From: Methylomonas lenta | GTDB taxonomy: Bacteria > Pseudomonadota > Gammaproteobacteria > Methylococcales > Methylomonadaceae | Reading direction: 5' to 3' | Assembly (NCBI RefSeq): GCF_001644015.1 | Contig: NZ_LUUI01000163.1 | Location: 1 to 47,202, forward strand | Length of the DNA stretch: 47,202 nucleotides | Shown: piece after piece, positions 26,381 to 35,506 of the stretch | How positions within the stretch are numbered: the first letter of the stretch is position 1 | Layout: each line of letters opens with the position of its first letter | Made by a program: the position numbers and the translations under genes | Notes under the pieces: model-generated | What the model saw: the letters and a program-made list of their open reading frames with translations, nothing else | What the model was told of the DNA's origin: nothing | Databases searched by the model: none

Positions 26381-26896
26381 CTATAATCCCGCCAGATAAC
26401 TTGCTGCATCGACTTCAACATCATCTGCAACCAGCAATGCGCCAAGCTCATCCATAGCCTTACGGTAAACTCGCCGCTTGAAGTACACCACATCCTCCAA
26501 CGGATACCAGTACTCTACCCATCTGAAGTTATCGAATTCCTGTTTTTGGCCGCAATCGAATCGCACTACGGATTCATCGCTCAGCAATCGCAGTATGAAC
26601 CAGATCTGTTTTTGGCCTATGCATAACGGCAGCGAATTTTTGCGAATGTAACGCTCAGGCAATTTATAGCGCAACCAATAACGGGTTCGCCCAAGCAATT
26701 GCACATGCTCGTTACGCAAACCTGTTTCTTCCCACAACTCCCGATACATCGCGGTTTCAGGATCTTCGTTGCAATCAATGCCGCCTTGCGGAAACTGCCA
26801 CGAATTAGCGCCCTTGCGCTTTGCCCAAAACACACGACCCTCGTCATTGCAAAGGATAATGCCGACATTGGGTCGGTATCCTTTCGAGTCTATCAT
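26381..26896 (-). CDS. rppH: RNA pyrophosphohydrolase RppH
   Basis: A 171-residue Nudix hydrolase that removes pyrophosphate from the 5' end of triphosphorylated RNA. It has the RppH N-terminus [17 protein letters not shown] and a complete Nudix box ([20 protein letters not shown]-type, residues about 38-60), plus [12 protein letters not shown] near residue 128. The start at 26896 is chosen because it gives the conserved N-terminus; a 38-codon upstream extension lacks similarity. It is divergent from the HAD phosphatase gene, an arrangement also seen in other gammaproteobacteria. Confidence 0.93.
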   Translation of the reverse strand: MIDSKGYRPNVGIILCNDEGRVFWAKRKGANSWQFPQGGIDCNEDPETAMYRELWEETGLRNEHVQLLGRTRYWLRYKLPERYIRKNSLPLCIGQKQIWFILRLLSDESVVRFDCGQKQEFDNFRWVEYWYPLEDVVYFKRRVYRKAMDELGALLVADDVEVDAASYLAGL

Positions 26897-27047
26897 GTGA
26901 AAACCTGTAATATTTGCCGCCAGTAGTATCGACTGAATGTTAAAATCGTACACGGGTGGACCATTAAAATGAATGGCGCAATTGTTCCACAAATAAGCGG
27001 CGGAAGCCATAAGCCGCTTGGTTTTATTTACTTTAGATAGGTTTTTC

Positions 27048-27701
27048 GTGAGTTTAGCAATTTTTGATCTGGATAATACGCTGATAGCAGACGACAGCGA
27101 TTTCTTATGGGGGCAGTTTTTGGTCGACCGCGGTATTGTGGAAAAAGACCTTTACGAGCAGGCTAATAATAAATTTTACGAGGAATACAAACAAGGCAAG
27201 CTGGATATTGTCGAGTTCTTGAATTTTTCTTTAGCCCCGTTAGCGGCCCACGATGCAAGCCAACTCTATCAATGGCGTGAAGAGTTTGTAGAAACCATGA
27301 TCAAGCCGATTACACTGAACGCAGCGCATGAATTAGTTGAAAAACATCGCGCGGCTGGCGACACCTTAATGGTGATTACCGCCACCAACCGTTTTGTCAC
27401 CGAGCCTATCGTAAAACTCTATGGTATCGAGCACTTGCTGGCCACCACGCCGGAATTGAAAGACGGTCAATACACCGGCAAATTCATAGACACGCCGTGT
27501 TTCCAGGATGGCAAGGTCAAACAACTGCAGGATTGGCTAGCAGACTCAATGCATACTTTGGCGGGCAGCTATTTTTACAGTGACTCCCACAATGACTTAC
27601 CACTGCTAAAGCTAGTCGATAACCCGATAGCCGTTGATCCGGATGATACGTTAAGGGCGACAGCGCAAAAATCTGACTGGCCCATAATTAGCCTACGCTG
27701 A
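27048..27701 (+). CDS. HAD-IB family phosphatase
   Basis: A 217-residue SerB-like HAD-IB phosphatase. The catalytic FDLDNTL (Asp nucleophile near residue 7) opens the protein; a helical cap domain follows; then VITATNRF (motif II Thr), the motif III Lys region KVKQLQDWL and motif [12 protein letters not shown] are intact. GTG at 27048 is the preferred start (TAGG six bases upstream); an earlier start would add ten residues. Adjacent, divergent placement to rppH is conserved in several gammaproteobacteria. It could be a histidinol-phosphatase or another small phosphomonoesterase; specificity is not clear. Confidence 0.87.
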   Translation: MSLAIFDLDNTLIADDSDFLWGQFLVDRGIVEKDLYEQANNKFYEEYKQGKLDIVEFLNFSLAPLAAHDASQLYQWREEFVETMIKPITLNAAHELVEKHRAAGDTLMVITATNRFVTEPIVKLYGIEHLLATTPELKDGQYTGKFIDTPCFQDGKVKQLQDWLADSMHTLAGSYFYSDSHNDLPLLKLVDNPIAVDPDDTLRATAQKSDWPIISLR

Positions 27702-27705
27702 AAGT

Positions 27706-27936
27706 TTATTTTTTCCGGATATAAAAAACTTGTCGCTCAGGCTCTTTATGATTGTGTAATAGCGCATGACCAGCCTGATCGACATAAACCCCAAAATCCA
27801 AATGAGCTGCAGGATCGGTGGCAATGACTTTAACCACATTGCCACTGTCTATTTCCATTATGGCTTTTTTCAGTCGCAAAAGCGGCAAAGGACACTGTAA
27901 GCCGGTTGCATCCACTTCAAAATCAAAATTGATCAT
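27706..27936 (-). CDS. TusA-like sulfur carrier protein
   Basis: A 76-residue protein of the TusA/SirA/YedF fold. It contains the hallmark Cys in ATGLQCPLPLLRLKKAI (residues 10-26), with the CPxP motif. The C-terminal half (VVKVIATDPAAHLDF, then a redox-like tail) resembles TusA, which relays sulfur for tRNA 2-thiouridine synthesis and related reactions. It is convergent with the HAD phosphatase gene and faces cysG, which begins 67 bases away on the plus strand. The specific pathway cannot be told. Confidence 0.88.
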   Translation of the reverse strand: MINFDFEVDATGLQCPLPLLRLKKAIMEIDSGNVVKVIATDPAAHLDFGVYVDQAGHALLHNHKEPERQVFYIRKK

Positions 27937-28003
27937 TTTAAGTCACTCAAAATTACATTAGTTTTATCATACCACCAACCTCAGCCCTTTAAATCAAACA
28001 ATC

Positions 28004-29398
28004 ATGGATTACTTTCCCCTCTTTCTCAAACTCAAAAACCAGCCCTGCCTGGTGGTAGGTGCCGGTGAGATAGCCGCTCGCAAAATTGAATTATTAGGCC
28101 GAACTGGCGCTCAAATCAGCGTGGTCGCGGAAGAAATAAGCGAAAAGGTTTTGGCCATGCAAGGCTTGCTAAATCTGAACATCCTGAATAAGCGTTTTAA
28201 CGATGATGACGTATTAAACATGCGACTGGTGGTTTCAGCAACTAATCACAGAGCCACAAACGAACAAGTCGCGGCCGCTGCTGAAAAACAGCATATCCCA
28301 GTCAATGTGGTCGACAACCCGGATCTATGTAGCTTTATTTTTCCAGCTATAGTCGATCGCTCACCATTGATAGCCGCTATTTCATCCGGCGGTGCATCAC
28401 CGGTATTAGCCAGGATACTACGTGCAAAAATTGAAAGCATGATTCCCGCCGCCTATGGTCGTTTGGCACAATTTGCAGAGGAATTCAGGCTTACAGTTAA
28501 GCAACATATCAAACAACCATCACAGCGACGAATTTTCTGGGAACAGATTTTAAATGGACATATTGCCGAACTAGTTTTTAGCGGCAGAATACAAGAAGCC
28601 GAATCAGCATTCAAAAATCAGCTGCAACAGGCTGAAAAGTCCGAAAAAAAAGGTGAAGTCTATTTAATCGGTGCCGGTCCTGGCGATCCCGACCTATTAA
28701 CCTTTCGCGCCTTACGCCTGCTACAGCAAGCCGACGTTGTGGTGTATGACAGGCTTGTATCGGACGGAGTTATGGAAATGGTACGTCGTGATGCTGAAAA
28801 AATTTATGTCGGCAAGCAGCGCAGCAATCACAGCCTGCCACAAGAATCGATCAACTCATTGCTGGCAAACCTGGCCTTATCGGGAAAAAGAGTGGCCCGC
28901 TTAAAAGGTGGTGACCCGTTTATTTTTGGTCGCGGCGGCGAAGAGATTGAAACCTTGATGCAGCAAGGCATCGAATTCCAAGTAGTGCCTGGTATTACCG
29001 CAGCCGCAGGCTGTGCCAGCTATGCAGGCATTCCATTAACTCACCGCGATCATTCACAATCCTGTACTTTTGTCACAGGCCATTTAAAAGACGGCACTAT
29101 CAACTTAAATTGGAAACAACTCGCCGCACCCAATCAAACTATTGTGATTTATATGGGGCTGGTTGGATTACAAACCATCTGCCAGGCCTTAATAGACCAC
29201 GGCTGCCCAACAGATCATCCAATAGCCCTGATTCAACAAGGCACAACCCCAGATCAACGTGTACTAACCGGCACACTATCAGACCTACCCAAGCAGGTAG
29301 AACACGCCGATATTAAGCCACCGACTTTAATCATAGTCGGCACAGTCGTGTTACTACATGAAAAACTGAATTGGTTTAAAACCCTAAAAGAACCCTAA
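28004..29398 (+). CDS. cysG: Siroheme synthase CysG
   Basis: A 464-residue multifunctional enzyme making siroheme from uroporphyrinogen III. The N-terminal precorrin-2 dehydrogenase/ferrochelatase domain (about 1-210; GAGEIAARKIELL dinucleotide-binding loop, SSGGASPVLARILRAKIE) is fused to a SAM-dependent uroporphyrinogen-III methyltransferase (about 215-460; GAGPGDPDLLTFRALR, RLKGGDPFIFGRGGEE, VVPGITAAAGCASYAGIPLTHR). Siroheme is needed by assimilatory sulfite and nitrite reductases. The gene is intact and of standard length. Confidence 0.96.
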   Translation: MDYFPLFLKLKNQPCLVVGAGEIAARKIELLGRTGAQISVVAEEISEKVLAMQGLLNLNILNKRFNDDDVLNMRLVVSATNHRATNEQVAAAAEKQHIPVNVVDNPDLCSFIFPAIVDRSPLIAAISSGGASPVLARILRAKIESMIPAAYGRLAQFAEEFRLTVKQHIKQPSQRRIFWEQILNGHIAELVFSGRIQEAESAFKNQLQQAEKSEKKGEVYLIGAGPGDPDLLTFRALRLLQQADVVVYDRLVSDGVMEMVRRDAEKIYVGKQRSNHSLPQESINSLLANLALSGKRVARLKGGDPFIFGRGGEEIETLMQQGIEFQVVPGITAAAGCASYAGIPLTHRDHSQSCTFVTGHLKDGTINLNWKQLAAPNQTIVIYMGLVGLQTICQALIDHGCPTDHPIALIQQGTTPDQRVLTGTLSDLPKQVEHADIKPPTLIIVGTVVLLHEKLNWFKTLKEP

Positions 29399-29479
29399 AT
29401 TAAAATACTGAGCATTCAGGAAACTTTAAGTTTAAAACGAAACAATGAAGCTGCAAGCCAGTGAAGACTTATTATTTTA

Positions 29480-29508
29480 TTGAAAATTGATTGAATTTTC
29501 TCTAAAAT
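29480..29508 (+). promoter_or_regulatory. Strong sigma-70-like promoter of the cytochrome c gene
   Basis: TTGAAA (29480-29485) and TAAAAT (29503-29508) are 17 bases apart. Transcription should start near 29515, giving a leader of about 87 bases before the ATG at 29602. The near-consensus boxes suggest high expression. Confidence 0.6.
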
Positions 29509-29601
29509 TCCCTATCCTTTGCTGAGTTACTTCCCCTTGGTCTATGGATTTCTTCGGTTATTCATGGTCCTTATTTTTAATCACAACGAGAGAATACAAT
29601 A

Positions 29602-29937
29602 ATGAAAAAATCATTTGGTTTATTAGTAGGCGCGGCGCTGATTGCAATCAGCGGTCAAGTAGCAGCTAACGAAGCAGAAGAAGTTGGCGCAAAAATTTAT
29701 GATCGCGCTTTCGGACGTGGATGCGGCGCTTGCCACGACATCGCTTCTAACCCACAATTGAAAGAACTGATCAAAGCCGGCAAACTGCCTAAAGATCAAT
29801 TCTCTAAAGTTCTGAAAGAAGGCAAAAACGGTATGCCTAAAGCGGTTGAAGCTATCATGGCTGTCGGTCCTGTGAAAAAAGCAAACATGACCGAAGACCA
29901 AGCGATCGATGCTGTTTATACCTATCTGAGCAAATAA
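29602..29937 (+). CDS. Small periplasmic mono-heme cytochrome c
   Basis: A 111-residue exported c-type cytochrome. A signal peptide (1-22, ending VAA) precedes a heme motif CGACH at residues 41-45; Met78 (NGMPKA) is the probable distal ligand. It has one heme site, so it is a class I-like small cytochrome. It should carry electrons in the periplasm, for example to a terminal oxidase or from a dehydrogenase, but no partner is nearby. A good promoter precedes it and a strong terminator follows, so it is monocistronic. Confidence 0.88.
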   Translation: MKKSFGLLVGAALIAISGQVAANEAEEVGAKIYDRAFGRGCGACHDIASNPQLKELIKAGKLPKDQFSKVLKEGKNGMPKAVEAIMAVGPVKKANMTEDQAIDAVYTYLSK

Positions 29938-29960
29938 AAAACAGTCCTAAGAAACAAAAA

Positions 29961-29990
29961 AGCCGCCCACAAATGTGAGGCGGCTTTTTT
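29961..29990 (+). terminator. Rho-independent terminator after the cytochrome c gene
   Basis: AGCCGCC at 29961-29967 pairs with GGCGGCT ending at 29985, with an additional CAC/GTG inner stem, one bulged A and an AAAT loop. A T run follows (29985-29990). Confidence 0.9.
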
Positions 29991-30081
29991 ATGCATGTCG
30001 ACAAATTCTATAGGAATGATAATTTTATCGCATACAGCATGATGCGATTCCAATCCAACCAATTAACTTTCAGCACTTAGC

Positions 30082-30705
30082 TTAATTATTCCGGCTACGG
30101 CCAAGATAAATAGTGTTGTTATTCTGATGCGTCAACCGATAACGATGCCGTAACCAAATACCAGCTACAGCAGCAATCATCAATCCACAAGAAATAAAAG
30201 TCAGATAAACCAGATCCTTTAAATCGGTTAACTCTTTAATTAATTGTTGATTAGCCGCATCGTCCTGCAATTTAAGCTGAGGCCCAGTGTTGTAGGCGCT
30301 TAACACTTTTACATCACTTTTTAAATCCTGAATGGTATTCAAGGATTCAGCCATGCTGCCACGCTTGATGTTTTCTTCGAGAGAACGCAATTTACTTTCA
30401 ATAGAACCACTCACCAAACCAAACATTTGCCCTTTCAAAGCATCGATTTCAGCCGAGATAACCGGATTCTGCAAGGCATTAGCAGCTGCGGTGGATTGAT
30501 TGGTTTTCAGGTCGTTCAACCTGTTTTGTTCGGGCATTAAAATCAAACCCATGACAAAAACCACCGCCATCAACACAAACACCAGCATCGCCAAAAATCG
30601 GTTAGCTTTTACCAAAGCATGATGCTTTTGGACAGCATGCAGTATGGCTAGCGCGCGTGACTCAATGTTGGCATCATCCAGATTAATCTCAGGCATATCG
30701 CTCAT
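30082..30705 (-). CDS. Two-TM membrane protein with a periplasmic coiled-coil segment
   Basis: A 207-residue protein that I do not assign to a family. An N-terminal cytoplasmic stretch of about 35 residues precedes one membrane helix (about 38-58, FLAMLVFVLMAVVFVMGLILM). A central segment (about 60-165) is Asn/Leu/Gln/Lys-rich and likely helical or coiled coil. A second helix (about 167-187) is followed by a basic C-terminus (RHRYRLTHQ). With two helices, the coiled-coil segment would face the periplasm. It may be an envelope scaffold; nothing in the neighbours suggests a role. It is upstream of, and divergent from nothing nearby; argG precedes it on the same strand. Confidence 0.75.
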   Translation of the reverse strand: MSDMPEINLDDANIESRALAILHAVQKHHALVKANRFLAMLVFVLMAVVFVMGLILMPEQNRLNDLKTNQSTAAANALQNPVISAEIDALKGQMFGLVSGSIESKLRSLEENIKRGSMAESLNTIQDLKSDVKVLSAYNTGPQLKLQDDAANQQLIKELTDLKDLVYLTFISCGLMIAAVAGIWLRHRYRLTHQNNNTIYLGRSRNN

Positions 30706-30857
30706 TATTGTTTTTAATATGGCTAATCAGGAAGCTTCAAATCAATTCCAGCAACTGTAACAAGACTATCTTGCCTCGCACAAACCGGAACTCAAGCATA
30801 ATGATCCATTATACAAGCTTCACTAAAAATGTCCTGCTTTAAGCTAGCAGAAAAAAT

Positions 30858-32066
30858 TTAGCGACCTTTTTTAGCGGCAATACGCATTCTCAAAGCATTC
30901 AACTTGATAAAGCCTTCTGCGTCTTTTTGGTTATAAGCACCGCCATCTGCCTCGAATGTGGCAATATTTTCATCAAACAAACTATTGTCAGAAGCACGCC
31001 CTACCACGATGACATTACCTTTATACAGTTTCAGCCGCACTTTACCGTTTACATTCACTTGCGAAGCATTGATCATAGTTTGCAACATTTCCCGCTCCGG
31101 GCTCCACCAATAGCCGTTGTAAATCAACGAAGCATAACGCGGCATCAGCTCATCCTTCAAATGCGCCACTTCGCGATCCAGAGTCAATGACTCAATAGCC
31201 CTATGGGCTTTCAGCATCACGGTACCGGCTGGCGTTTCGTAGCAACCACGGGATTTCATCCCTACATAGCGATTCTCCACGATATCCAGACGACCAACGC
31301 CATTGGCGCCGGCAACTGCATTCAATTTAGCCATCACTTCGTGTGGCGTATGCGGTACACCATCAATGGCAATAATATCGCCAGACTGATAGCTCAGTTC
31401 AATATAAGTCGCTTGATCTGGCGCATTTTCCGGTGACACTGTCCAGCGCCACATATCTTCTTCCGGCTCTGCCCAAGGATCTTCCAGTACACGACCCTCG
31501 TAGGAAATATGCAGCGAATTGGCATCCATAGAATACGGCGAAGTTTTGCCCTTTTTCATTTCGACTGGAATGCCGTGCTCTTCAGCATAAGCCAGTAATT
31601 TTTGCCGCGAATCCAAATCCCACTCGCGCCAAGGTGCAATCACCTTGATATCAGGACGTAGCGCATAAGCGCCCAACTCAAAACGCACCTGATCATTTCC
31701 TTTGCCGGTAGCGCCATGAGAAATCGTATCCGCACCCGTTTCGTTGGCAATTTCGATCAGCCGTTTGGCGATCAGAGGCCGGGCAATCGAGGTGCCCAAC
31801 AAATACTCACCCTCATAAACGGTATTGGCGCGAAACATTGGAAAGATAAAGTCGCGAGCAAATTCTTCCCGCAAATCATCGATATAAATTTCTTTGATGC
31901 CTGCTGCGGTCGCTTTAGCGCGAGCAGGCTCTAACTCTTCACCCTGACCGACATCAGCTGTAAATGTCACCACCTCGCATTGATAGACATCCTGCAACCA
32001 TTTAAGAATTACCGAGGTATCCAGACCGCCTGAATAGGCCAATACGACTTTTTTGACTTCGGACAT
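30858..32066 (-). CDS. argG: Argininosuccinate synthase ArgG
   Basis: A 402-residue argininosuccinate synthase joining citrulline and aspartate with ATP. The N-terminal P-loop [15 protein letters not shown] is standard, followed by the TxADxGQGEE segment and the [11 protein letters not shown] region. The start at 32066 ([13 protein letters not shown]) is chosen; a GTG start four codons upstream has no better ribosome binding site. The length is normal. Confidence 0.97.
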   Translation of the reverse strand: MSEVKKVVLAYSGGLDTSVILKWLQDVYQCEVVTFTADVGQGEELEPARAKATAAGIKEIYIDDLREEFARDFIFPMFRANTVYEGEYLLGTSIARPLIAKRLIEIANETGADTISHGATGKGNDQVRFELGAYALRPDIKVIAPWREWDLDSRQKLLAYAEEHGIPVEMKKGKTSPYSMDANSLHISYEGRVLEDPWAEPEEDMWRWTVSPENAPDQATYIELSYQSGDIIAIDGVPHTPHEVMAKLNAVAGANGVGRLDIVENRYVGMKSRGCYETPAGTVMLKAHRAIESLTLDREVAHLKDELMPRYASLIYNGYWWSPEREMLQTMINASQVNVNGKVRLKLYKGNVIVVGRASDNSLFDENIATFEADGGAYNQKDAEGFIKLNALRMRIAAKKGR

Positions 32067-32150
32067 AATGCGATTCACACCCTAAATTTAAGAATAAAAA
32101 ACCAGCGGATTATACCGGAAAACAACTTCCTTTCCGCAACAACCCATACT

Positions 32151-33410
32151 TCAAATTTGTTTTTCCAGCATATCGGCTATACGTCTGGTAGCGCCCTGGT
32201 TGCGCAACACAAAGGCTTTGGCTTTAGCAACCAGCTTGTTTCTAAAAACGGCGTCCTGATGAATACGCAACACTGCCTTGCTAATATCTGCCAGACTGAA
32301 ACATTGCACAGCCGCCTCTTCCGCCAATATACGCTCGGCGATTTCCTTGAAATTAAACATCTCAGGTCCAAATAACACTGGCACACCTACCAAAGCAGGC
32401 TCCAGCACATTGTGTCCTCCCACCGGCACCAGACTGCCACCGACAAAAGCCACGTCCGCTGCGGCAAATAACAACTTCAATTCACCCATACTATCGGCAA
32501 TGTAAATATCCGTCTCTGGGCTAACAAACTGATTCTCACTGCGCATCAAAACCTTGCAGCCTTGCTCCTGGCATAGCCTTTCTACAACGAAAAATCGCTC
32601 AGGATGCCGAGGCGCAATCAACAACAAAAGATTTGGAATCTGCTGTTTTAACCGGGCAAATACTTGCAAAAGCTGCGCTTCTTCACCTTGATGGGTACTG
32701 GCTAAGACCCAGACAAATCGCTCAGGAAATGATTGCCGCCTTAATGCGTTGCCATCTGTCATCACGCTGTCGTCAATTGTGATATCAAACTTGGTATTGC
32801 CAAGCACAACCACCTGCTCCGCCTTAGCGCCAATATCAATAAAATTCAATCTGTCTTCTTCGGTTTGCGTCGCTATTAACCTAATGCATTGCAAAGCCGG
32901 CTTAACCAGTGCGGGGATTTTTTTATAAGCTACCGCAGAACGCGCCGACAAACGGGCATTGATGACAAACAATGGAATGGCTTGCTCGGCACAACTGGCA
33001 AACAGATTTGGCCAGATTTCCTTTTCCATGGATACCAATAGCTTAGGCTGAAAATGAGCAAAAAACCGCTTGAGTATGATTGGCAAATCGTAAGGAAAAT
33101 ACACATGCTCAACCTGATCGCCCAACACCGACTTTATCCGCGCAGAACCTGTAGGTGTAATAGAGGTTACTAAAAAATGCTGATCCGGGTGTTCGGCCAG
33201 CATTAAACGTATCAGCGGAAAAGCGGCCTCCGCTTCTCCGAACGACACACAATGAAACCAAACCACGTCCTGCATCGGCTTACATTCATAAAAACCCAGC
33301 CGTTCTCGCCAGCGCAACCGATGACCACGCCCGTTGGCGCCACGCCAATAAAGTCGCAACAGTACCAACGGTAAGGCCAGATAAAAAATAAAGGTATACA
33401 GCTGCCGCAT
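32151..33410 (-). CDS. waaA: Kdo transferase WaaA
   Basis: A 419-residue 3-deoxy-D-manno-octulosonic-acid transferase that adds Kdo to lipid A precursor. An N-terminal membrane anchor (LYTFIFYLALPLVLLRL) is followed by the GT-B fold: GRGHRLRWRERLGFY, WFHCVSFGEAEAA (which carries the catalytic Glu), VLASTHQGEEAQLL and a C-terminal lobe with GGSLVPVGGHNVLEPA. The ATG start at 33410 is chosen over a TTG five codons upstream. It makes the inner core of LPS and is probably monocistronic. Confidence 0.94.
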   Translation of the reverse strand: MRQLYTFIFYLALPLVLLRLYWRGANGRGHRLRWRERLGFYECKPMQDVVWFHCVSFGEAEAAFPLIRLMLAEHPDQHFLVTSITPTGSARIKSVLGDQVEHVYFPYDLPIILKRFFAHFQPKLLVSMEKEIWPNLFASCAEQAIPLFVINARLSARSAVAYKKIPALVKPALQCIRLIATQTEEDRLNFIDIGAKAEQVVVLGNTKFDITIDDSVMTDGNALRRQSFPERFVWVLASTHQGEEAQLLQVFARLKQQIPNLLLLIAPRHPERFFVVERLCQEQGCKVLMRSENQFVSPETDIYIADSMGELKLLFAAADVAFVGGSLVPVGGHNVLEPALVGVPVLFGPEMFNFKEIAERILAEEAAVQCFSLADISKAVLRIHQDAVFRNKLVAKAKAFVLRNQGATRRIADMLEKQI

Positions 33411-33821
33411 TGCCCCAGTAATCAACTCTAATAGCTATAAATAAATATGACGACATAAGCACCTGATAAACAACTTAAAGTCATCCCAATATAATGCGTC
33501 ACTGCCTGGATATTTTTAAGCTCACAACAACCCAAGCTTAAAATATTCAAAAAAAACCGCAGATAACAATAATTAAACAGTAGAAATTGTAACAGAGAGA
33601 GGCATAAAACCTGGCATGAGACTAGGCAATTGTTACAGCATTGCTGCCAACATTACCCGTAGCCACCTTATAATCCAGATCCAGCAGAAGAAGACCCGCT
33701 ACAGAATTCAAGCGGTTTTATATGAAGAAAGTGAGCCATCCTTGGCAGTCATCCTGACGTATCCTAACTTTATCCTTGCGCTAAAAAACTCTAAGGATTT
33801 TCAGCGACTTTTTAAAACGTT
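33411..33821. other. 411-base gap upstream of waaA
   Basis: A/T-rich DNA holding the waaA promoter. A 69-codon plus-strand frame (33616-33825) overlaps the next gene's stop by four bases. It encodes an unremarkable KTRYRIQAVLYEE-containing peptide. I leave it uncalled because no good ribosome binding site or homology is visible. Confidence 0.4.
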
Positions 33822-34556
33822 TTAAGCAGCAACCACTTTGCGTCGACCAATGCCTATCATGCCGATGATCGCACTACCGAACAACCAGACAGCTGCAGGG
33901 ACTGGAACTTGAGAGACGGTAATAGTGTCGCCAGATAGACTAAAGCGCAGATTATCTGAGCTAAAGGTCACCCTATAATCACCATGACCACCAACATCAG
34001 TATTGCGAATGGTGTCGCCCGTATTAATGCCGCCCGCAGCCTCTGCTTCCGTTAAACGATAATCAGCCATGACAAATAGATAATTTCCTGCTGCAAGCGT
34101 TACCTCATAGGCAGGGTCCCGCTGGGCATGAATTGAACCATCACTCGCCCCAAAGACCGCACCAAGATCGTCGAGCTTGAAGTTTGCCGTATCAACAGCC
34201 GGGCAATTGTTGCCAATATCATCACAACGAGCTAAATGATTAGCTGCATTGCTCAATGGATTTGCACTACCGTCATTCAGCCAAAAATGCGTATCCGGAT
34301 CAATATAGGTAAACTCACCATCACCATTTATATCCTGAGCATTTGCAACCGTGTTATCCGTACTTTCATAAGCAAGCACATTCACTTTAAAGCTACCGGC
34401 AGTTGGCATGACAATTTTCCAGCTATCGAAAGTCGTACCATCAACCAACTGAAAAAGGCTACCGTTAATTTCCAGCGAATTCGCCGCTTGTGCAGGTGCC
34501 AAACTGCTGCCACTGATCAAAGCGGCAGCAGTTAAAATTTTGATAAATTGACTCAT
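33822..34556 (-). CDS. VPLPA-CTERM secreted protein (first of pair)
   Basis: A 244-residue exported protein. The N-terminal signal peptide ends APAQA around residue 26. The C-terminus has the VPLPA-CTERM sorting signal: VPVPAAVWLFGSAIIGMIG, then Arg-Arg-Lys. This signal is processed by an exosortase-type protease, although no exosortase is in the window. The body includes a DINGDGEFTYIDPDTHFW segment rich in Asp, probably calcium-binding. Start 34556 has AAGGGA seven bases upstream; the ATG six bases earlier is too close. A terminator lies in the 28-60 bases upstream, ending the second, upstream gene. Confidence 0.85.
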   Translation of the reverse strand: MSQFIKILTAAALISGSSLAPAQAANSLEINGSLFQLVDGTTFDSWKIVMPTAGSFKVNVLAYESTDNTVANAQDINGDGEFTYIDPDTHFWLNDGSANPLSNAANHLARCDDIGNNCPAVDTANFKLDDLGAVFGASDGSIHAQRDPAYEVTLAAGNYLFVMADYRLTEAEAAGGINTGDTIRNTDVGGHGDYRVTFSSDNLRFSLSGDTITVSQVPVPAAVWLFGSAIIGMIGIGRRKVVAA

Positions 34557-34583
34557 ATCCATGTCCCTTTTGAATAGTTTGAA

Positions 34584-34614
34584 CCAAAAAAAGGCGAAGC
34601 CTGGGCTTCGCCTT
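34584..34614 (-). terminator. Terminator between the two VPLPA-CTERM genes
   Basis: On the minus strand a perfect 10-base-pair stem (AAGGCGAAGC and its complement, 34591-34614) with a CCAG loop is followed by a T run (34585-34592). It starts eight bases after the stop of the upstream gene, so the pair may be transcribed separately. Confidence 0.92.
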
Positions 34615-34621
34615 AGTGATT

Positions 34622-35506
34622 TTATGCTGCGATGCTAGATTTGCGACGACCGAAGCCTATCATGCCGGCAACCGCACTACCGAACAACCATACCGCGCCA
34701 GGGACGGGGACAACCCCAGTCTGAGCGGAAGTCGTCACGGTCAGCTTGTAGTTGTCGACACCGGTATTCCATCTAGAGAAATCAACACCACCCAGATAGA
34801 TAGAGTAGATTTTTCCGGCTTCCGCTGTAAATACGAAATCGTTTGCGGCATCTACATTGTCGCTATAACCAATATTGATCAAACCCGTGGTTCCGAACGG
34901 ATTGTCATTTGTATAAGGTTTAGTGGCGTTATTCCAAGAACCATGATGACTGTAATTACCCGTGTTGGTATCCATACCTTCAAAAACAGTAATCCCGAAA
35001 GTACTAAACGTATTAGCCTGCTGCTGCCCCAGTGCAGTCAAATTCAAATGCACCATTTGGGTGACATCAGAAGATATCAAACCGATATCGGTTTGGTGCT
35101 TCCAGCCTGTTGGAGACGCACTATTGTCACGCCACGCACCACCTCCGGTATCGATTTCGGCATCAAATCCGTATTTCGCCATAGAGTCGGCACCGGAAAT
35201 TTCAGCCACATCACCTTCTCCTGTTAACTGAACCGCCCAGTTCAAGTGCGAAGAACCAGCATAAGAAAAAGGCAATTTTTTATCCGCTGTTCCAGCCCAC
35301 TGAAGTATCAAGCCTTTATTGCCTTGGCTTTCAGGACCAGTACCATATCCATCACTATTGGTATCTGCAATGCGTGTCCAGCCATCAGTGGCTGTTTTAT
35401 CTTGTGAAGTAAAAGTGTTGTACATAGTAGTTGAAGCCGAGGCACTTGTAGCACCTACAGAAAGTGCTGCAGCGGCAATTGCCAATGCTAATTTAGTTTT
35501 CGTCAT
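34622..35506 (-). CDS. VPLPA-CTERM secreted protein (second of pair)
   Basis: A 294-residue exported protein with a signal peptide (TKLALAIAAAALSVGATSASA, about 1-24; the full run is longer than shown here by design) and a VPLPA-CTERM tail (VPVPGAVWLFGSAVAGMIG, then Arg-Arg-Lys). The middle is beta-rich with many Asn, Gly and Thr residues (NPFGTTGLINIG, FVFTAEAGKIYSIYLGGVD). The start at 35506 has GAGG seven bases upstream; the seven-codon extension is not supported. The C-terminal signal is nearly identical to that of the neighbour, but the bodies are not alike, so they are unlikely to be recent duplicates. It may be an extracellular matrix or adhesion protein. Confidence 0.85.
   Translation of the reverse strand: MTKTKLALAIAAAALSVGATSASASTTMYNTFTSQDKTATDGWTRIADTNSDGYGTGPESQGNKGLILQWAGTADKKLPFSYAGSSHLNWAVQLTGEGDVAEISGADSMAKYGFDAEIDTGGGAWRDNSASPTGWKHQTDIGLISSDVTQMVHLNLTALGQQQANTFSTFGITVFEGMDTNTGNYSHHGSWNNATKPYTNDNPFGTTGLINIGYSDNVDAANDFVFTAEAGKIYSIYLGGVDFSRWNTGVDNYKLTVTTSAQTGVVPVPGAVWLFGSAVAGMIGFGRRKSSIAA

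Noticed and set aside
33616-33825. 69-codon plus-strand frame upstream of the VPLPA-CTERM gene
   Set aside because: Overlaps the convergent gene's stop, lacks a good ribosome binding site and shows no motif; kept only as a note in the gap entry.
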